Shown here one piece after another: positions 38,201 to 41,667 of a DNA stretch of 64,000 nt. The position numbers were made by a program, and so were the translations under genes. Below the pieces are notes generated by a model, which saw nothing but the letters and a program-made list of their open reading frames with translations, searched no databases and was not told the origin of the DNA. This stretch comes from Incurvaria masculella (Eukaryota > Arthropoda > Insecta > Lepidoptera > Incurvariidae), in the NCBI GenBank assembly GCA_946894095.1, contig OX335649.1, positions 10,620,001 through 10,684,000 of the forward strand, given 5' to 3'. The first letter of the stretch is position 1. Each line of letters starts with the position of its first letter.

Positions 38201-38551
38201 TTCGCAAGTGTTAGGTACGAAAGTGGCGCAATCCTATTTCCAGACCCATAAACGTATATCGATGAAGTTGCGCCGTCATCCCTTCGGCGTTGACCTATCG
38301 GTAAAACATCTAAGTCTTCATTCATCTATGATTTTACCTTTTACATAAGAGCCCTCTCGACTCCAACGTGATTGAGCCTGCCGGCTTCCCCTACCGATGT
38401 AGATTATAATCTAATAATTAATGTCCTCAGAGAAAAGAGCAGCCGAAGAAGACTGTTGGAGACAGTGCAAGAGTTCTCGCTGGTGTGCCGAGGGCTCGTC
38501 GGCACAGAGTATGCGCGGCAGACCTTAGCATCCCGCCAGCTCGTGGCTTGA
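8054..38551 (+). CDS. IPO13: Importin-13 (importin-beta family nuclear transport receptor), 17 coding exons
   Basis: IPO13 (cadmus in Drosophila) is a RanGTP-regulated karyopherin made of HEAT repeats that imports and exports cargoes such as Mago-Y14, UBC9 and eIF1A. Exons are 8054-8206, 8425-8592, 16676-16792, 17766-17878, 18981-19175, 20607-20784, 21222-21443, 22629-22805, 23502-23718, 24893-25095, 26419-26562, 27388-27555, 28864-29001, 30901-31111, 36534-36671, 37647-37845 and 38431-38551. Phases agree throughout and give about 953 residues; the human protein is 963. Landmarks shared with the family are GHYPVHETRSTLTFGFWYML, YRQDIADTV, KIVLNRLC and the C-terminal EFSLVCRGLVGTEYA. A segment corresponding to about 25-30 human residues between exons 12 and 13 was not found. 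Middle exons are Ala/Arg-rich and have almost only G or C at third positions. The gene spreads over 30 kb mainly through transposon insertions. Confidence 0.92.
8425..8592 (+). CDS. IPO13: IPO13 exon 2
   Basis: 56 codons between TTTTTAG and GTGAGT. It encodes GTEVQFFAATTLHTKL, which aligns with the Q-FGA-LH-K motif of importin-13 N-termini, and GPKIVLNRLCIS. Confidence 0.92.
8695..9182 (-). mobile_element. RTE-like LINE, C-terminal RT fragment
   Basis: The minus strand codes, with frameshifts, the end of an endonuclease-reverse transcriptase polyprotein: MTYGCETWTLT, MERDMLGISLRDMVRNEAI, RRRTKV and LKWQWAGHVSRRDD, closing with AYVQQWTQTR. The pattern is that of the RTE-type elements common in Lepidoptera. 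It is 5' truncated and is cut on its right by the BEL-1 LTR. A (CAGT)n run abuts its 3' end at 8685-8702. Confidence 0.85.
9183..9645 (+). repeat. BEL-1 5' LTR
   Basis: 463 bp; TSD AATTT immediately to the left. Confidence 0.93.
10217..11767 (+). CDS. BEL-1 Gag and truncated protease
   Basis: 516 residues. About 20-280 form the BEL/Pao gag region (DUF1759 type) with LPTFSGTVTDFNSYFDLF. Cys/His clusters at about 330-400 are nucleocapsid zinc knuckles (CPCCNSTTHF, CINCLNFGHSVDVC, CRTCYKSHH). An aspartic protease begins near 470 with the active site VDSGSQTS and is cut after GIGNGA. The last five residues, LLLSV, come from out-of-frame RT sequence beyond a deletion joint. Confidence 0.88.
   Translation: MERHLFARDVVFSQLEDLLQLSKSKDKEFKCRMKDLPSIRKEFLTVQVEIEKGLFKAKTIDKDEQLKERKRFSDLYYAIQIVVDEIKISEPRLVHAPSSIHECCTSNNIKLPHLPLPTFSGTVTDFNSYFDLFTSLVHANINLSDIEKFRYLLLSLKGEPQNLIKSIPVTSENYAGAIEILTTRYSNQRIIAAKHLDKILDIEPITGKNTQTLRNILNIYYENVTALKMMKFPVNEWSFILLQILLRKIGAEVRRRFELSLTTPSDIPKVSELVDFLQKDLSANEVMQTSDMQTERERTIPKRTNPPPPKRVAEASLCAGLSKPNKRCPCCNSTTHFIVSKCSEFLQLTPQARFDMVKQKSLCINCLNFGHSVDVCKSSYSCRTCYKSHHSLLHFPSRGDHVVAANEVSPHPHTLSNACAASPVDSVNALTSLASSGPSGAATARASVGRRTTVLLSTALVDVHVHDKAFTLRCIVDSGSQTSILTEACAQRLGLPRRRMLAPLCGIGNGALLLSV
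11728..14448 (+). CDS. BEL-1 Pol remainder (RT palm, RNase H, integrase)
   Basis: The frame opens at 11728 but homology starts near 11748 with VTFGVSAAPF, the RT segment that precedes the catalytic FVDD (near residue 50). Then come the RNase H region (FADASEKAYAG, FSDSSTVLVW), an HHCC-like zinc finger (HRCVRCFRCR) and the integrase core (VGVDFAGPF, SDNGKNF, and the Glu in FGGLWEGGV). A C-terminal DUF5641-like segment ends the protein. The RT fingers and the first half of the palm are absent, so this protein cannot act as a polymerase. Confidence 0.88.
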   Translation: MWDRKRRTVTFGVSAAPFLTIRAIRQLACDESSRWPQAARVLLCDIFVDDVVTGADSITAALELKNELNDICAAGCFELRKWTSNYEELVSLDSPMIPKDSNGEREPPVAPDTISFADLDGDSSVKVLGLVWNPQSDCFKYSIRPLERKCTKRAILSEIARIYDPLGWLAPVILYAKHFIQRLWLCGTDWDEIPPVEVIEAWKLFLSELPLLSDVSLPRHILPTHDSVQLIGFADASEKAYAGVIYLRSSDSIGTVHVHLLIAKTKVAPLKRISIPRLELNGALLLAKLIESVQSIYMNLIHLDNIVVFSDSSTVLVWLSSSPHNWKTFVANRVTEIQKRIPSSCWRHVRSSDNPADVASRGALPSALIDHPLWFSGPAWLKDAPDTWPNVVSCARSTEEEKRLHVFSSTTQHYCDLFKRFSSLGRLLRVTAYILRFLKVSSKTGNKFVMVSELQSALKYLVKIVQGTVFGDDIENLKKGKPCSTRLQRLKPFIDSEGLLRVGGRIERSDYLNFEAKHQLILPKEHPLTTLIIDDAHRVHLHPGPQALQYLLLQRFWILSARDIIRQRTHRCVRCFRCRPTSPQPEMASLPAARLNQIRPFIKVGVDFAGPFSTRANKVRNAKVIKSYICLFICMATRAVHLEIVSDLSTDAFLATLRRFCSRRGLCTDIYSDNGKNFVGADKRLKEMYDSLNDNGVNDCIISNGLKQGITWHFSPAYGSHFGGLWEGGVKSSKHHLYRVVGTQILTYDEFHTLLCQIEAMLNSRPLCVLSTDPSDPLPLTPAHFLIGGPLVSLPDMDFNDQVPNRLTRWQLIQQCSQHFWRRWSVEYLHGLQQRGKWTRPDSKAPLTEGTVVLVKDENLPPLQWRLGLVHATHPGSDGVVRVVTLRLGNHLVKRPAVKVCPLPIA
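14552..15014 (+). repeat. BEL-1 3' LTR
   Basis: 463 bp; TSD AATTT immediately to the right. Confidence 0.93.
15415..16349 (+). mobile_element. TTAA-MITE family A: damaged tandem dimer
   Basis: Two head-to-tail copies of the ~535-bp family seen intact at 45761-46302. The first (about 15415-15816) lacks its left end. The joint near 15817 has lost the TTAA. The second ends GTTGGGCCACC before TTAA (16350-16353). Confidence 0.85.
16676..16792 (+). CDS. IPO13: IPO13 exon 3
   Basis: 39 codons between TTCACAG and GTGAGT, phase 0 to 0: LAAYIMQQGA ... LLLEILTVIPEE. It is separated from exon 2 by an 8.1-kb intron filled by mobile elements. Confidence 0.9.
17203..17711 (+). mobile_element. TTAA-MITE family A copy, intron 3
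   Basis: 509-bp diverged copy between TTAA 17199-17202 and TTAA 17712-17715. Its interior matches the other copies (TTGCATCTTCCTCATTACGG and GTTTAATCGAACTAGATG). Confidence 0.8.
17766..17878 (+). CDS. IPO13: IPO13 exon 4
   Basis: 113 nt between TGTGCAG and GTAAGT, phase 0 to 2. It encodes FNSMTMGASLRSRSRAALQQ and LDDMLRHLHTVY. Confidence 0.88.
18035..18444 (+). mobile_element. hAT-like MITE, intron 4
   Basis: Ends are CAGAGGTTTTCAAACTT and CACTTTGAGAAAGACTG, an imperfect terminal inverted repeat of hAT type. The interior is non-coding and C-rich, with an inner hairpin built from CCCCCCTGTAGG and CCCACAGGGGGGC. I could not identify a clean 8-bp target duplication. Confidence 0.6.
18735..18965 (+). 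repeat. dispersed repeat C, copy 1
   Basis: Shares CCA.TCCAGTTCAATGTAGC, GGTTCTGGCATGGCACCTAA and CCATGCCCAGTT with 22905-23055 and 28005-28205. Class unknown. Confidence 0.55.
18981..19175 (+). CDS. IPO13: IPO13 exon 5
   Basis: Begins after CTGTTTAG, completing a Thr codon, and encodes RRVQLWGKAACCAASWLALG and LQDCLPLCQALL. The 3' boundary is less certain: I used the GTAATT donor at 19176, which keeps phase with exon 6; the last ten residues do not align well with the family. Confidence 0.75.
19672..19935 (+). repeat. lepidopteran-type dispersed repeat L (GTCC-containing), copy 1
   Basis: Begins GGGTTCCGTACCCAAAGGGT, contains a short (GTCC)n run and GGGCTGTATCTCATGAACCG, and is truncated before the CTCGCACTTGGCCGG end seen at 49970-50000. 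In intron 5. Confidence 0.75.
20055..20210 (+). mobile_element. tRNA-derived SINE
   Basis: A-box-like GTAGCCTAGTGGCGC and B-box GGGTTCAATTCC (20102-20113), followed by CTTTCTCTTTCAGAGTT.GAT, a tail shared with 56990-57172. Directly abuts a truncated MITE A copy at 20211. Confidence 0.65.
20211..20445 (+). mobile_element. TTAA-MITE family A, truncated copy, intron 5
   Basis: Starts after TTAA like the copy at 17203, with which it also shares about 25 bp of left flank (TGCAAGAAAGTGATT.TCGG), so the pair may descend from one insertion followed by duplication. The right half is missing. Confidence 0.7.
20607..20784 (+). CDS. IPO13: IPO13 exon 6
   Basis: Begins after TACTAG and ends AACGAG before GTATAA. 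It encodes ECGLEACEAALGAVRAAAAA and LCRMLADLAPPLLHH. The start is uncertain by a few codons; the exon is about 75% GC. Confidence 0.78.
21222..21443 (+). CDS. IPO13: IPO13 exon 7
   Basis: 74 codons between CTGCAG and GTGAAA. It contains a low-complexity Gly/Ser/Ala insert (GGGGSEGGAGG) and then the strongly conserved GHYPVHETRSTLTFGFWYML. Confidence 0.93.
21444..22628 (+). other. IPO13 intron 7
   Basis: 1185 bp. I see no recognised element; 21900-22260 is more GC-balanced and may be an old repeat. Confidence 0.5.
22629..22805 (+). CDS. IPO13: IPO13 exon 8
   Basis: 59 codons between TGTACAG and GTTTGT. It encodes VFSRLLDVLIEKSQAPEE and the conserved YRQDIADTV, which is completed by MY at the start of exon 9. 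Confidence 0.93.
22806..23501 (+). other. IPO13 intron 8
   Basis: Contains repeat C copy 2. 23285-23445 is GC-balanced and resembles decayed coding DNA, without an assignable family. Confidence 0.5.
22905..23055 (+). repeat. dispersed repeat C, copy 2
   Basis: In intron 8. Same blocks as 18735-18965, in the same orientation. Confidence 0.5.
23502..23718 (+). CDS. IPO13: IPO13 exon 9
   Basis: 217 nt between CGCCAG and GTACCG, phase 0 to 1. It encodes MYCWSVLGARCAEAVEAAWE and HAFLALADAA. It is extremely GC-rich and Ala-rich (over a third Ala). Confidence 0.88.
24205..24335 (-). mobile_element. LINE 3' end fragment (family Z), intron 9
   Basis: Shares ATGAACGAGCAGCCTAAGCT and GATGTGTTCATGTCT with 30520-30830, preceded by a (TTTA)n run that corresponds to the tail on the minus strand. 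Confidence 0.65.
24893..25095 (+). CDS. IPO13: IPO13 exon 10
   Basis: 203 nt between GGATAG and GTGATC, phase 1 to 0. It encodes LECLGAYAAWLGSLEGG and ALRKLCAECGCHAAPLAPEI, matching the ...LKKICREC... region of vertebrate IPO13. Confidence 0.9.
25577..25690 (-). repeat. dispersed repeat L, fragment
   Basis: Reverse-orientation end fragment (ACTGGCCAAGTGCGAGT ... GGTTCCGTACCATC). In intron 10. Confidence 0.6.
26200..26340 (+). repeat. dispersed repeat D, copy 1
   Basis: Blocks GCTTTTCTTTTCCT and TTTTAACTGCATCATGGAGT, shared with 28290-28600 and 37295-37510. Confidence 0.55.
26419..26562 (+). CDS. IPO13: IPO13 exon 11
   Basis: 48 codons between GTGTAG and GTAATC: AGSARYEGWVRRQLLAAAGA and STLADRLLEELSAE. 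Its first ~75 bp are repeated downstream at 26587-26662. Confidence 0.88.
26587..26662 (+). pseudogene. partial tandem duplicate of IPO13 exon 11
   Basis: Starting after GCGCAG, the sequence repeats exon 11 from its first base with few changes over about 55 bp, then shows small rearrangements. The copy is offset 168 bp and remains in frame with exon 11, with no stop until 26689. No good donor follows, so it is probably a relic or readthrough extension rather than a working exon. Confidence 0.75.
27388..27555 (+). CDS. IPO13: IPO13 exon 12
   Basis: 56 codons between AAACCAG and GTAATG: VEAAERLGEKAVSQGSCEAA and LMRRLLPALPPLAPHPSL. GC-rich. Confidence 0.85.
28005..28205 (+). repeat. dispersed repeat C, copy 3
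   Basis: In intron 12. Same blocks as 18735-18965, more diverged. Confidence 0.45.
28290..28600 (+). repeat. dispersed repeat D, copy 2, with inverted ends
   Basis: The left half matches the other copies in the plus sense; the right end (GAGGAAAAGAAGAGCTTTTG ... CGAACCAATTTTAA) matches the start of copy 3 in reverse, so this copy looks like a foldback element or two opposed copies. Confidence 0.55.
28864..29001 (+). CDS. IPO13: IPO13 exon 13
   Basis: 46 codons between CTGCAG and GTAAGT: ALFLLMKQAVQVLLEDCLP and IGIDVIRL, matching the IFEKSVKTLLDDF region of vertebrate IPO13. It has ordinary base composition, unlike exons 5-12. Confidence 0.9.
29377..30134 (+). repeat. 87-bp tandem repeat, three units, third split by an insertion
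   Basis: Units start TATGTAGCTTCATACTAATG at 29377, 29464 and 29551 and end TTTGGTCGAC. The third is interrupted after GATCTGAAG (29578) and resumes at 30071. Confidence 0.9.
29579..30070 (+). mobile_element. MITE inserted in the 87-bp tandem repeat
   Basis: About 492 bp. The left end CCCGATTCTGCTA mirrors the right end TAGCAGAATAAGG; with the adjacent bases the match extends to TGAAGCC. GAAG is present on both sides (29575-29578 and 30071-30074) and once in the intact units, so it is probably the target duplication. Non-coding. Confidence 0.75.
30520..30830 (-). mobile_element. LINE 3' end (family Z) with C-terminal RT codons
   Basis: The minus strand codes NPRQHFLSNRAVEMWNKLPE and FKNRLDKHLKTL before a stop at 30608-30610, the typical end of CR1/RTE-group reverse transcriptases. 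A (TTTA)n tail lies at 30520-30540. Confidence 0.75.
30901..31111 (+). CDS. IPO13: IPO13 exon 14
   Basis: 211 nt between CGCGCAG and GTATGT, phase 0 to 1. It encodes LVLMLGGEWAGAAALLRG and FAALASVAKKRPHYLDYLG. Confidence 0.88.
31535..31606 (-). pseudogene. tRNA-like relic (SINE head or decayed tRNA)
   Basis: The minus strand has an A-box-like TGGCGAAATTGGTTAGACGC and a B-box-like GGTTCGGGTCC with a good T-arm (CTGG...CCAG). The anticodon stem does not pair, so it is not a functional tRNA. Confidence 0.4.
31753..31811 (-). repeat. Gypsy-2 3' LTR (59 bp)
   Basis: Plus strand starts TGTTGTGTGATTC and ends CTTATACAACA. Confidence 0.88.
31968..32453 (-). pseudogene. Gypsy-2 integrase C-terminus, shifted frame
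   Basis: Codes NAKMCYYHDRRVKELPEI, a VFFRKTPTDRW..G.V segment typical of the integrase tail, then an acidic region and a final SGRAVRPPSRLT. It continues the preceding protein after a small indel near 32430. Confidence 0.82.
32380..35469 (-). pseudogene. Gypsy-2 nucleocapsid-protease-RT-RNase H-integrase frame
   Basis: About 1029 residues in the same frame as the capsid; it opens at a GTG codon, not an ATG, and has no separate start. Zinc knuckles CRKCGRGHPPFKC and CFKCQKKNHFAAMC lie near 51-83. The protease site is LDTGA near 147. RT has YLDD near 420. RNase H has SVDSSKSAVGAS and TDHKPLV. Integrase has an HHCC finger, VADNGPPFSS and HSKSNGLVERTV. The frame is lost near 32430 within the integrase C-terminus. 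Confidence 0.9.
35506..36054 (-). pseudogene. Gypsy-2 Gag, capsid part (broken by UAA)
   Basis: 182 residues of capsid domain, with INGNLSMNWKNWIMRFKIYL and VALFLHYIGNDG. A TAA at 35508-35506 stops it before the nucleocapsid. The reading frame continues without shift on the other side, first with RSLELSKIQ, then the zinc knuckles that are carried by the next open frame. This interrupts one ancestral gag. Confidence 0.85.
36139..36197 (-). repeat. Gypsy-2 5' LTR (59 bp)
   Basis: Plus strand starts TGGTGTGTGATTC and ends CTTATACAACA; one mismatch to the other LTR (third base). Confidence 0.88.
36534..36671 (+). CDS. IPO13: IPO13 exon 15
   Basis: 138 nt between GTGCAG and GTAACA, phase 1 to 1: CACVRLWEAGAARGACLWL and HAPALAALAVRCI. 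The preceding intron holds Gypsy-2. Confidence 0.87.
36893..36922 (+). repeat. MITE-terminus motif M, single copy
   Basis: CTGCCCGCCTTATTAAAAAG followed by GCGGTAACTACATATGAGGC; identical or nearly so to both arms at 54476-54556. Confidence 0.7.
37295..37510 (+). repeat. dispersed repeat D, copy 3
   Basis: From ATTGAAATTGGTTCGAAGAC to GAGTTTTCTTCCCCATT, in intron 15. Confidence 0.55.
37647..37845 (+). CDS. IPO13: IPO13 exon 16
   Basis: 199 nt between GTGCAG and GTGATT, phase 1 to 2. It encodes VEPLADLLLALNRAPW and WLRSALEPAGFPTPHA, aligning with the ADILFALN and EALQPPGFPS segments of vertebrate IPO13. Confidence 0.9.
38431..38551 (+). CDS. IPO13: IPO13 exon 17 (last)
   Basis: 121 nt from a CCTCAG acceptor to TGA 38549-38551. 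It encodes RRRLLETVQEFSLVCRGLVG and TEYARQ, the conserved C-terminus. Confidence 0.93.
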
Positions 38552-39690
38552 ACGCTAGCTCAAAATTTTGTACATACTAGTATATATATAAGTTGTAAAT
38601 ATAACTTTGAAATAAGAATGAATCGGCTGTAAATAATAATTTAATTCTGAGGACTTATGATGAAATCGCATATTTGGCTTCTATGCATGTTGACCGCTGT
38701 TAAAGATATCGAAGTAAAAAATAAAGAGCAAATTTTTCATAGATAAACCACTTTTTCACCACCCGGAATCTATCTCGGATTACTTTGATGTGAATGTATA
38801 ACTTATGCCAATTCATTTGATTAAGGGTAGATTTTTCAATCCTCACATAGGACTTATAGGACTGATAGTACAAAGGACATTGCCGATTTTACTATGGGCC
38901 AAAAAAGCGCTACTTCTTAAACAATACCGTATCAACCAAACATATTTTCATTTCTCACATGCTTACACACAATAATGAATATGGTTTACTTTACTTTCAC
39001 AGCAGGAATAACCCGTCAGACACTTTTAAAAATGCATATTTGAGGTTAGTCTTGTGAAATGTTACTTCTTTTTGTGTCTTTGTGTCTTTGTTCACATGGA
39101 AAGGCAAGGACTTTCAGCATAGAACCATAAATATCTTTTTCTATTAATTACGAAAAAGGCATTTAAGTTAAATTATAATTAAAATAGTAGTTGACGAATA
39201 ATCACAAACATACACGTTAGGGGAATCGAATTCAGTATGTTATGATCCAACAGTATGGTCGTAAACCTTAAAATAAATTGATTTGGCTGATAACCTTTTC
39301 CTTCCGATCTAAAGGAAAATATAGCGATAGCAGCGCCAGTCCGTTCTCGTTAAACTATTGAAGACGTACTGACCGATCTTTACCTTGATACAAACATACA
39401 ATCTGTCATGAAGACGGCTTATCGCGGTCATCATGTCTGACAACACTGAGAACATATGTTGTGAACTTTTTTAAAAATAATAATCCGCTGGGACTTTCAT
39501 TAATTAGTAATTGAAAAAGATTATTTTTAATTTTAATTTTCAATCACATGTTTGCCTATTGGAATCGGTCTTTGTGAATGTACTCTTTAATGCGATTTTG
39601 ATTTCGGCATTGTCCTTTACGTTTGTCAAAAGCCGAATACATAGTCATTACCGGATAATTACATCTTCTATCACAATTATCTAACAACAA
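38552..39690. other. IPO13 3' flank
   Basis: AT-rich 3' UTR and intergenic DNA. No gene found. 39600-39690 resembles, in reverse, the interior of the MITE at 39781-39927. Confidence 0.5.
38720..38725 (+). terminator. polyadenylation signal AATAAA of IPO13
   Basis: AATAAA 170 bp after the stop codon, followed by an A/T-rich stretch. Confidence 0.5.
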
Positions 39691-39698
39691 TTTTACTT

Positions 39699-40031
39699 AG
39701 GGCATATTTTTCAATAGTCAGATAATCAGCCAGATAAATATTCGACGAATTGTAGTAAGTCAATATCTTTATTATTATTAAGGGCTGATTTTTTAATAGA
39801 AGTTAAATTACAGTCAGATAATTGTGATGGAAAATATAACTCTCAGGTAATGACAATCAGTCTTGTTGACAGATTTAAATTTTAATCAGTCCGATAAGTA
39901 CTACCTGAGGACTGAAAAATCAGCCCTTTATAAACAAATGGACTTACTATATTGGATGGATAAGCAGAAGCGTAAATAAATCTGTCCAATAGTTATCTGG
40001 CTGTTTATCAGACTGTTGTAAAGTTAGCCCT
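39699..40031. mobile_element. MITE family T, outer copy
   Basis: Ends AGGGCATATTTTTCAATAGT and its imperfect reverse complement (GACTGTTGTAAAGTTAGCCCT); both ends continue into TCTGATAA.CAGCCAGATAA-type sequence. It has been entered by a second copy at 39781. Confidence 0.65.
39781..39927. mobile_element. MITE family T, inner copy (147 bp)
   Basis: Perfect terminal repeats AGGGCTGATTTTT / AAAAATCAGCCCT (one base off in length), flanked on both sides by TTA (39778-39780 and 39928-39930). The 3-bp TTA duplication suggests the PIF/Harbinger group. Confidence 0.75.
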
Positions 40032-40187
40032 AAATTACATTAATGTGTGGCTGTAGTAGTCAGCAGCCTACCAATACGGCTTTTGTGGTCATAAATTCTT
40101 GTTGCTGCCGGAAGCCATTTTGCTTGATATAAAATCATGAAATTGTATTAAAATCTTATAGCAATAAAGAGTTTCCGTTATGTAAAA

Positions 40188-40402
40188 CTATAATTCTTGT
40201 ATTATTTTAAATATAAAAATACACTGATCATTTTCTAATACCAATGGTAGGTCAGCCGATTCCACTACACTTGCACACGCGCTATCTACATATGCATGCC
40301 ACAGACGGAAAAGTGCTGCCTCGCATCTCCACTGCCGCGGCCGCGCCCGCGCCACCGCGCCGCACGCCGCTCGCCTCCGCCGTCTGCTCGCGGCGGCCGG
40401 CG
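40188..40402 (-). CDS. possible last exon of an unknown minus-strand gene (GC-rich island)
   Basis: After a CATACTACTACGCAG acceptor the minus strand is open for 71 codons in phase 1 to TAG, Arg/Ala-rich at first and then with WRCEAALFRLWHAYVDSACA. The phase fits the exon at 44690-44794. The same island also has an open plus-strand frame from ATG 40244 ending at a strong GTGAGT donor (40435), so the strand is unsettled. No family recognised. Confidence 0.28.
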
Positions 40403-40539
40403 CTGCGTAGTAGTATGCACTCCAGTGAGTATAACGCCACAGTAGATATATAGTTGTGTGACCGGGGCCACAGCAGTAGCTCAACCATAGAAATAGGATG
40501 TACTATGCGCGCATGCTAGGCTGCTCAATTCGGACGATA

Positions 40540-41667
40540 TCTAATAAATAATATAAAGGGGAAAGTTTGTAATAATGGATGGATGGATGGATGGATGGAT
40601 GTTTGTTACTCTTTCACGTAAAAACTACTGAATGGATTCTAATGAAACTTTACAATAATATAGCTTATACATCAGAATAACACATAGGCTACAATTTATG
40701 TGCCCATGGGCTTTAGAACTTTCACGGGGCTGCGAAAACGATGCCGGTAGCGATACTTCACTCTAGGGGGAGAGGAGCCGGGGGCGGTGGCGGGGAGCGG
40801 CGGCGGGGGGAGGGCAGACGTCGTGACTGTTTGGTGTCCGTTTGGCGAATTTTCAAGGCACTAGTGATTTGTAAAACTTAGTACATGTACATTTAACTAT
40901 CCGGGAATTAGGATTGGCTAAATAGAATTCAGTTCCGCTTACGCTAAGATGGGGCTGTCATACAAACTGCAATGCTATGCACGGCTCGGCTTTGCGGCGG
41001 CAGCGCTTACTTTTACTGAAGTACGGCTTGGTATTTCCTGCAACTTTAGGACTACTTGGCATCACGCTAAATCGCCGGAGGAGCGACCAACAGAATAAAA
41101 TCCTTGAGAACCAATTACTCGATTTAGATGTGCATTGTATCTACGTCTAGCCTGATTCTACTAAAAACTTATAGATTACATAATATAACGCTTCATTACC
41201 AGAAGGGTAAGTAGTGAGTCTTAAAGTCTTATAACATGCGAACCACTTACCTGATTTATATGCGTATTTTATCAATGTATAGCATCTCTGGGAGCAGTCA
41301 GGTTCGAGATGGGTTACTGTTTTCGATGTTGAGGCTGGCTGTGGGTTGGAGTCCACGCAAAACTTACCTACGTTACACGTTACTTACTAGGTAAGCAATG
41401 TAGCAGTGAAAGTGCAGAAAGGTTCTCGCGGCAAATGTTTTTTTTTTAAATAGCCACCAAACGTCAACGAAGCTCTAAATGGGAATTATTGGATGTTTCT
41501 CATTAAATCATGCTATTTCGGCTCGAACGATCTTGATTAAATTTGGTACATGGATACATTGTCCTGGACCAGTTTGACCCTATTTTGGACCAGTCATGTG
41601 GGCTACTTTTTATCCATGAGATAACTTAGCCGACACTAACCCGAGCGGAGCCGGGTACCGCAGCTAG
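40540..41667 (+). mobile_element. Helitron-like non-autonomous element
   Basis: The right end has a short hairpin (CCCGAGCGGAGCCGGG) followed by TACCGCAGCTAG and then T, as in Helitron 3' termini. The left end begins TCTAATAAATAATATAAAG. The interior includes TTGTTACTCTTTCACG.AAAA and AATAACACATAGGCTACA, common in lepidopteran repeats, and a (GGAT)n tract at 40576-40600. The middle may contain other insertions. No coding capacity. Confidence 0.5.

Noticed and set aside
40244..40434. First exon of an FGF-like factor on the plus strand
   Set aside because: HTRYLHMHATDGKV vaguely recalls a beta-trefoil start, but the match is too short, there is no signal peptide, and no following exon was found.
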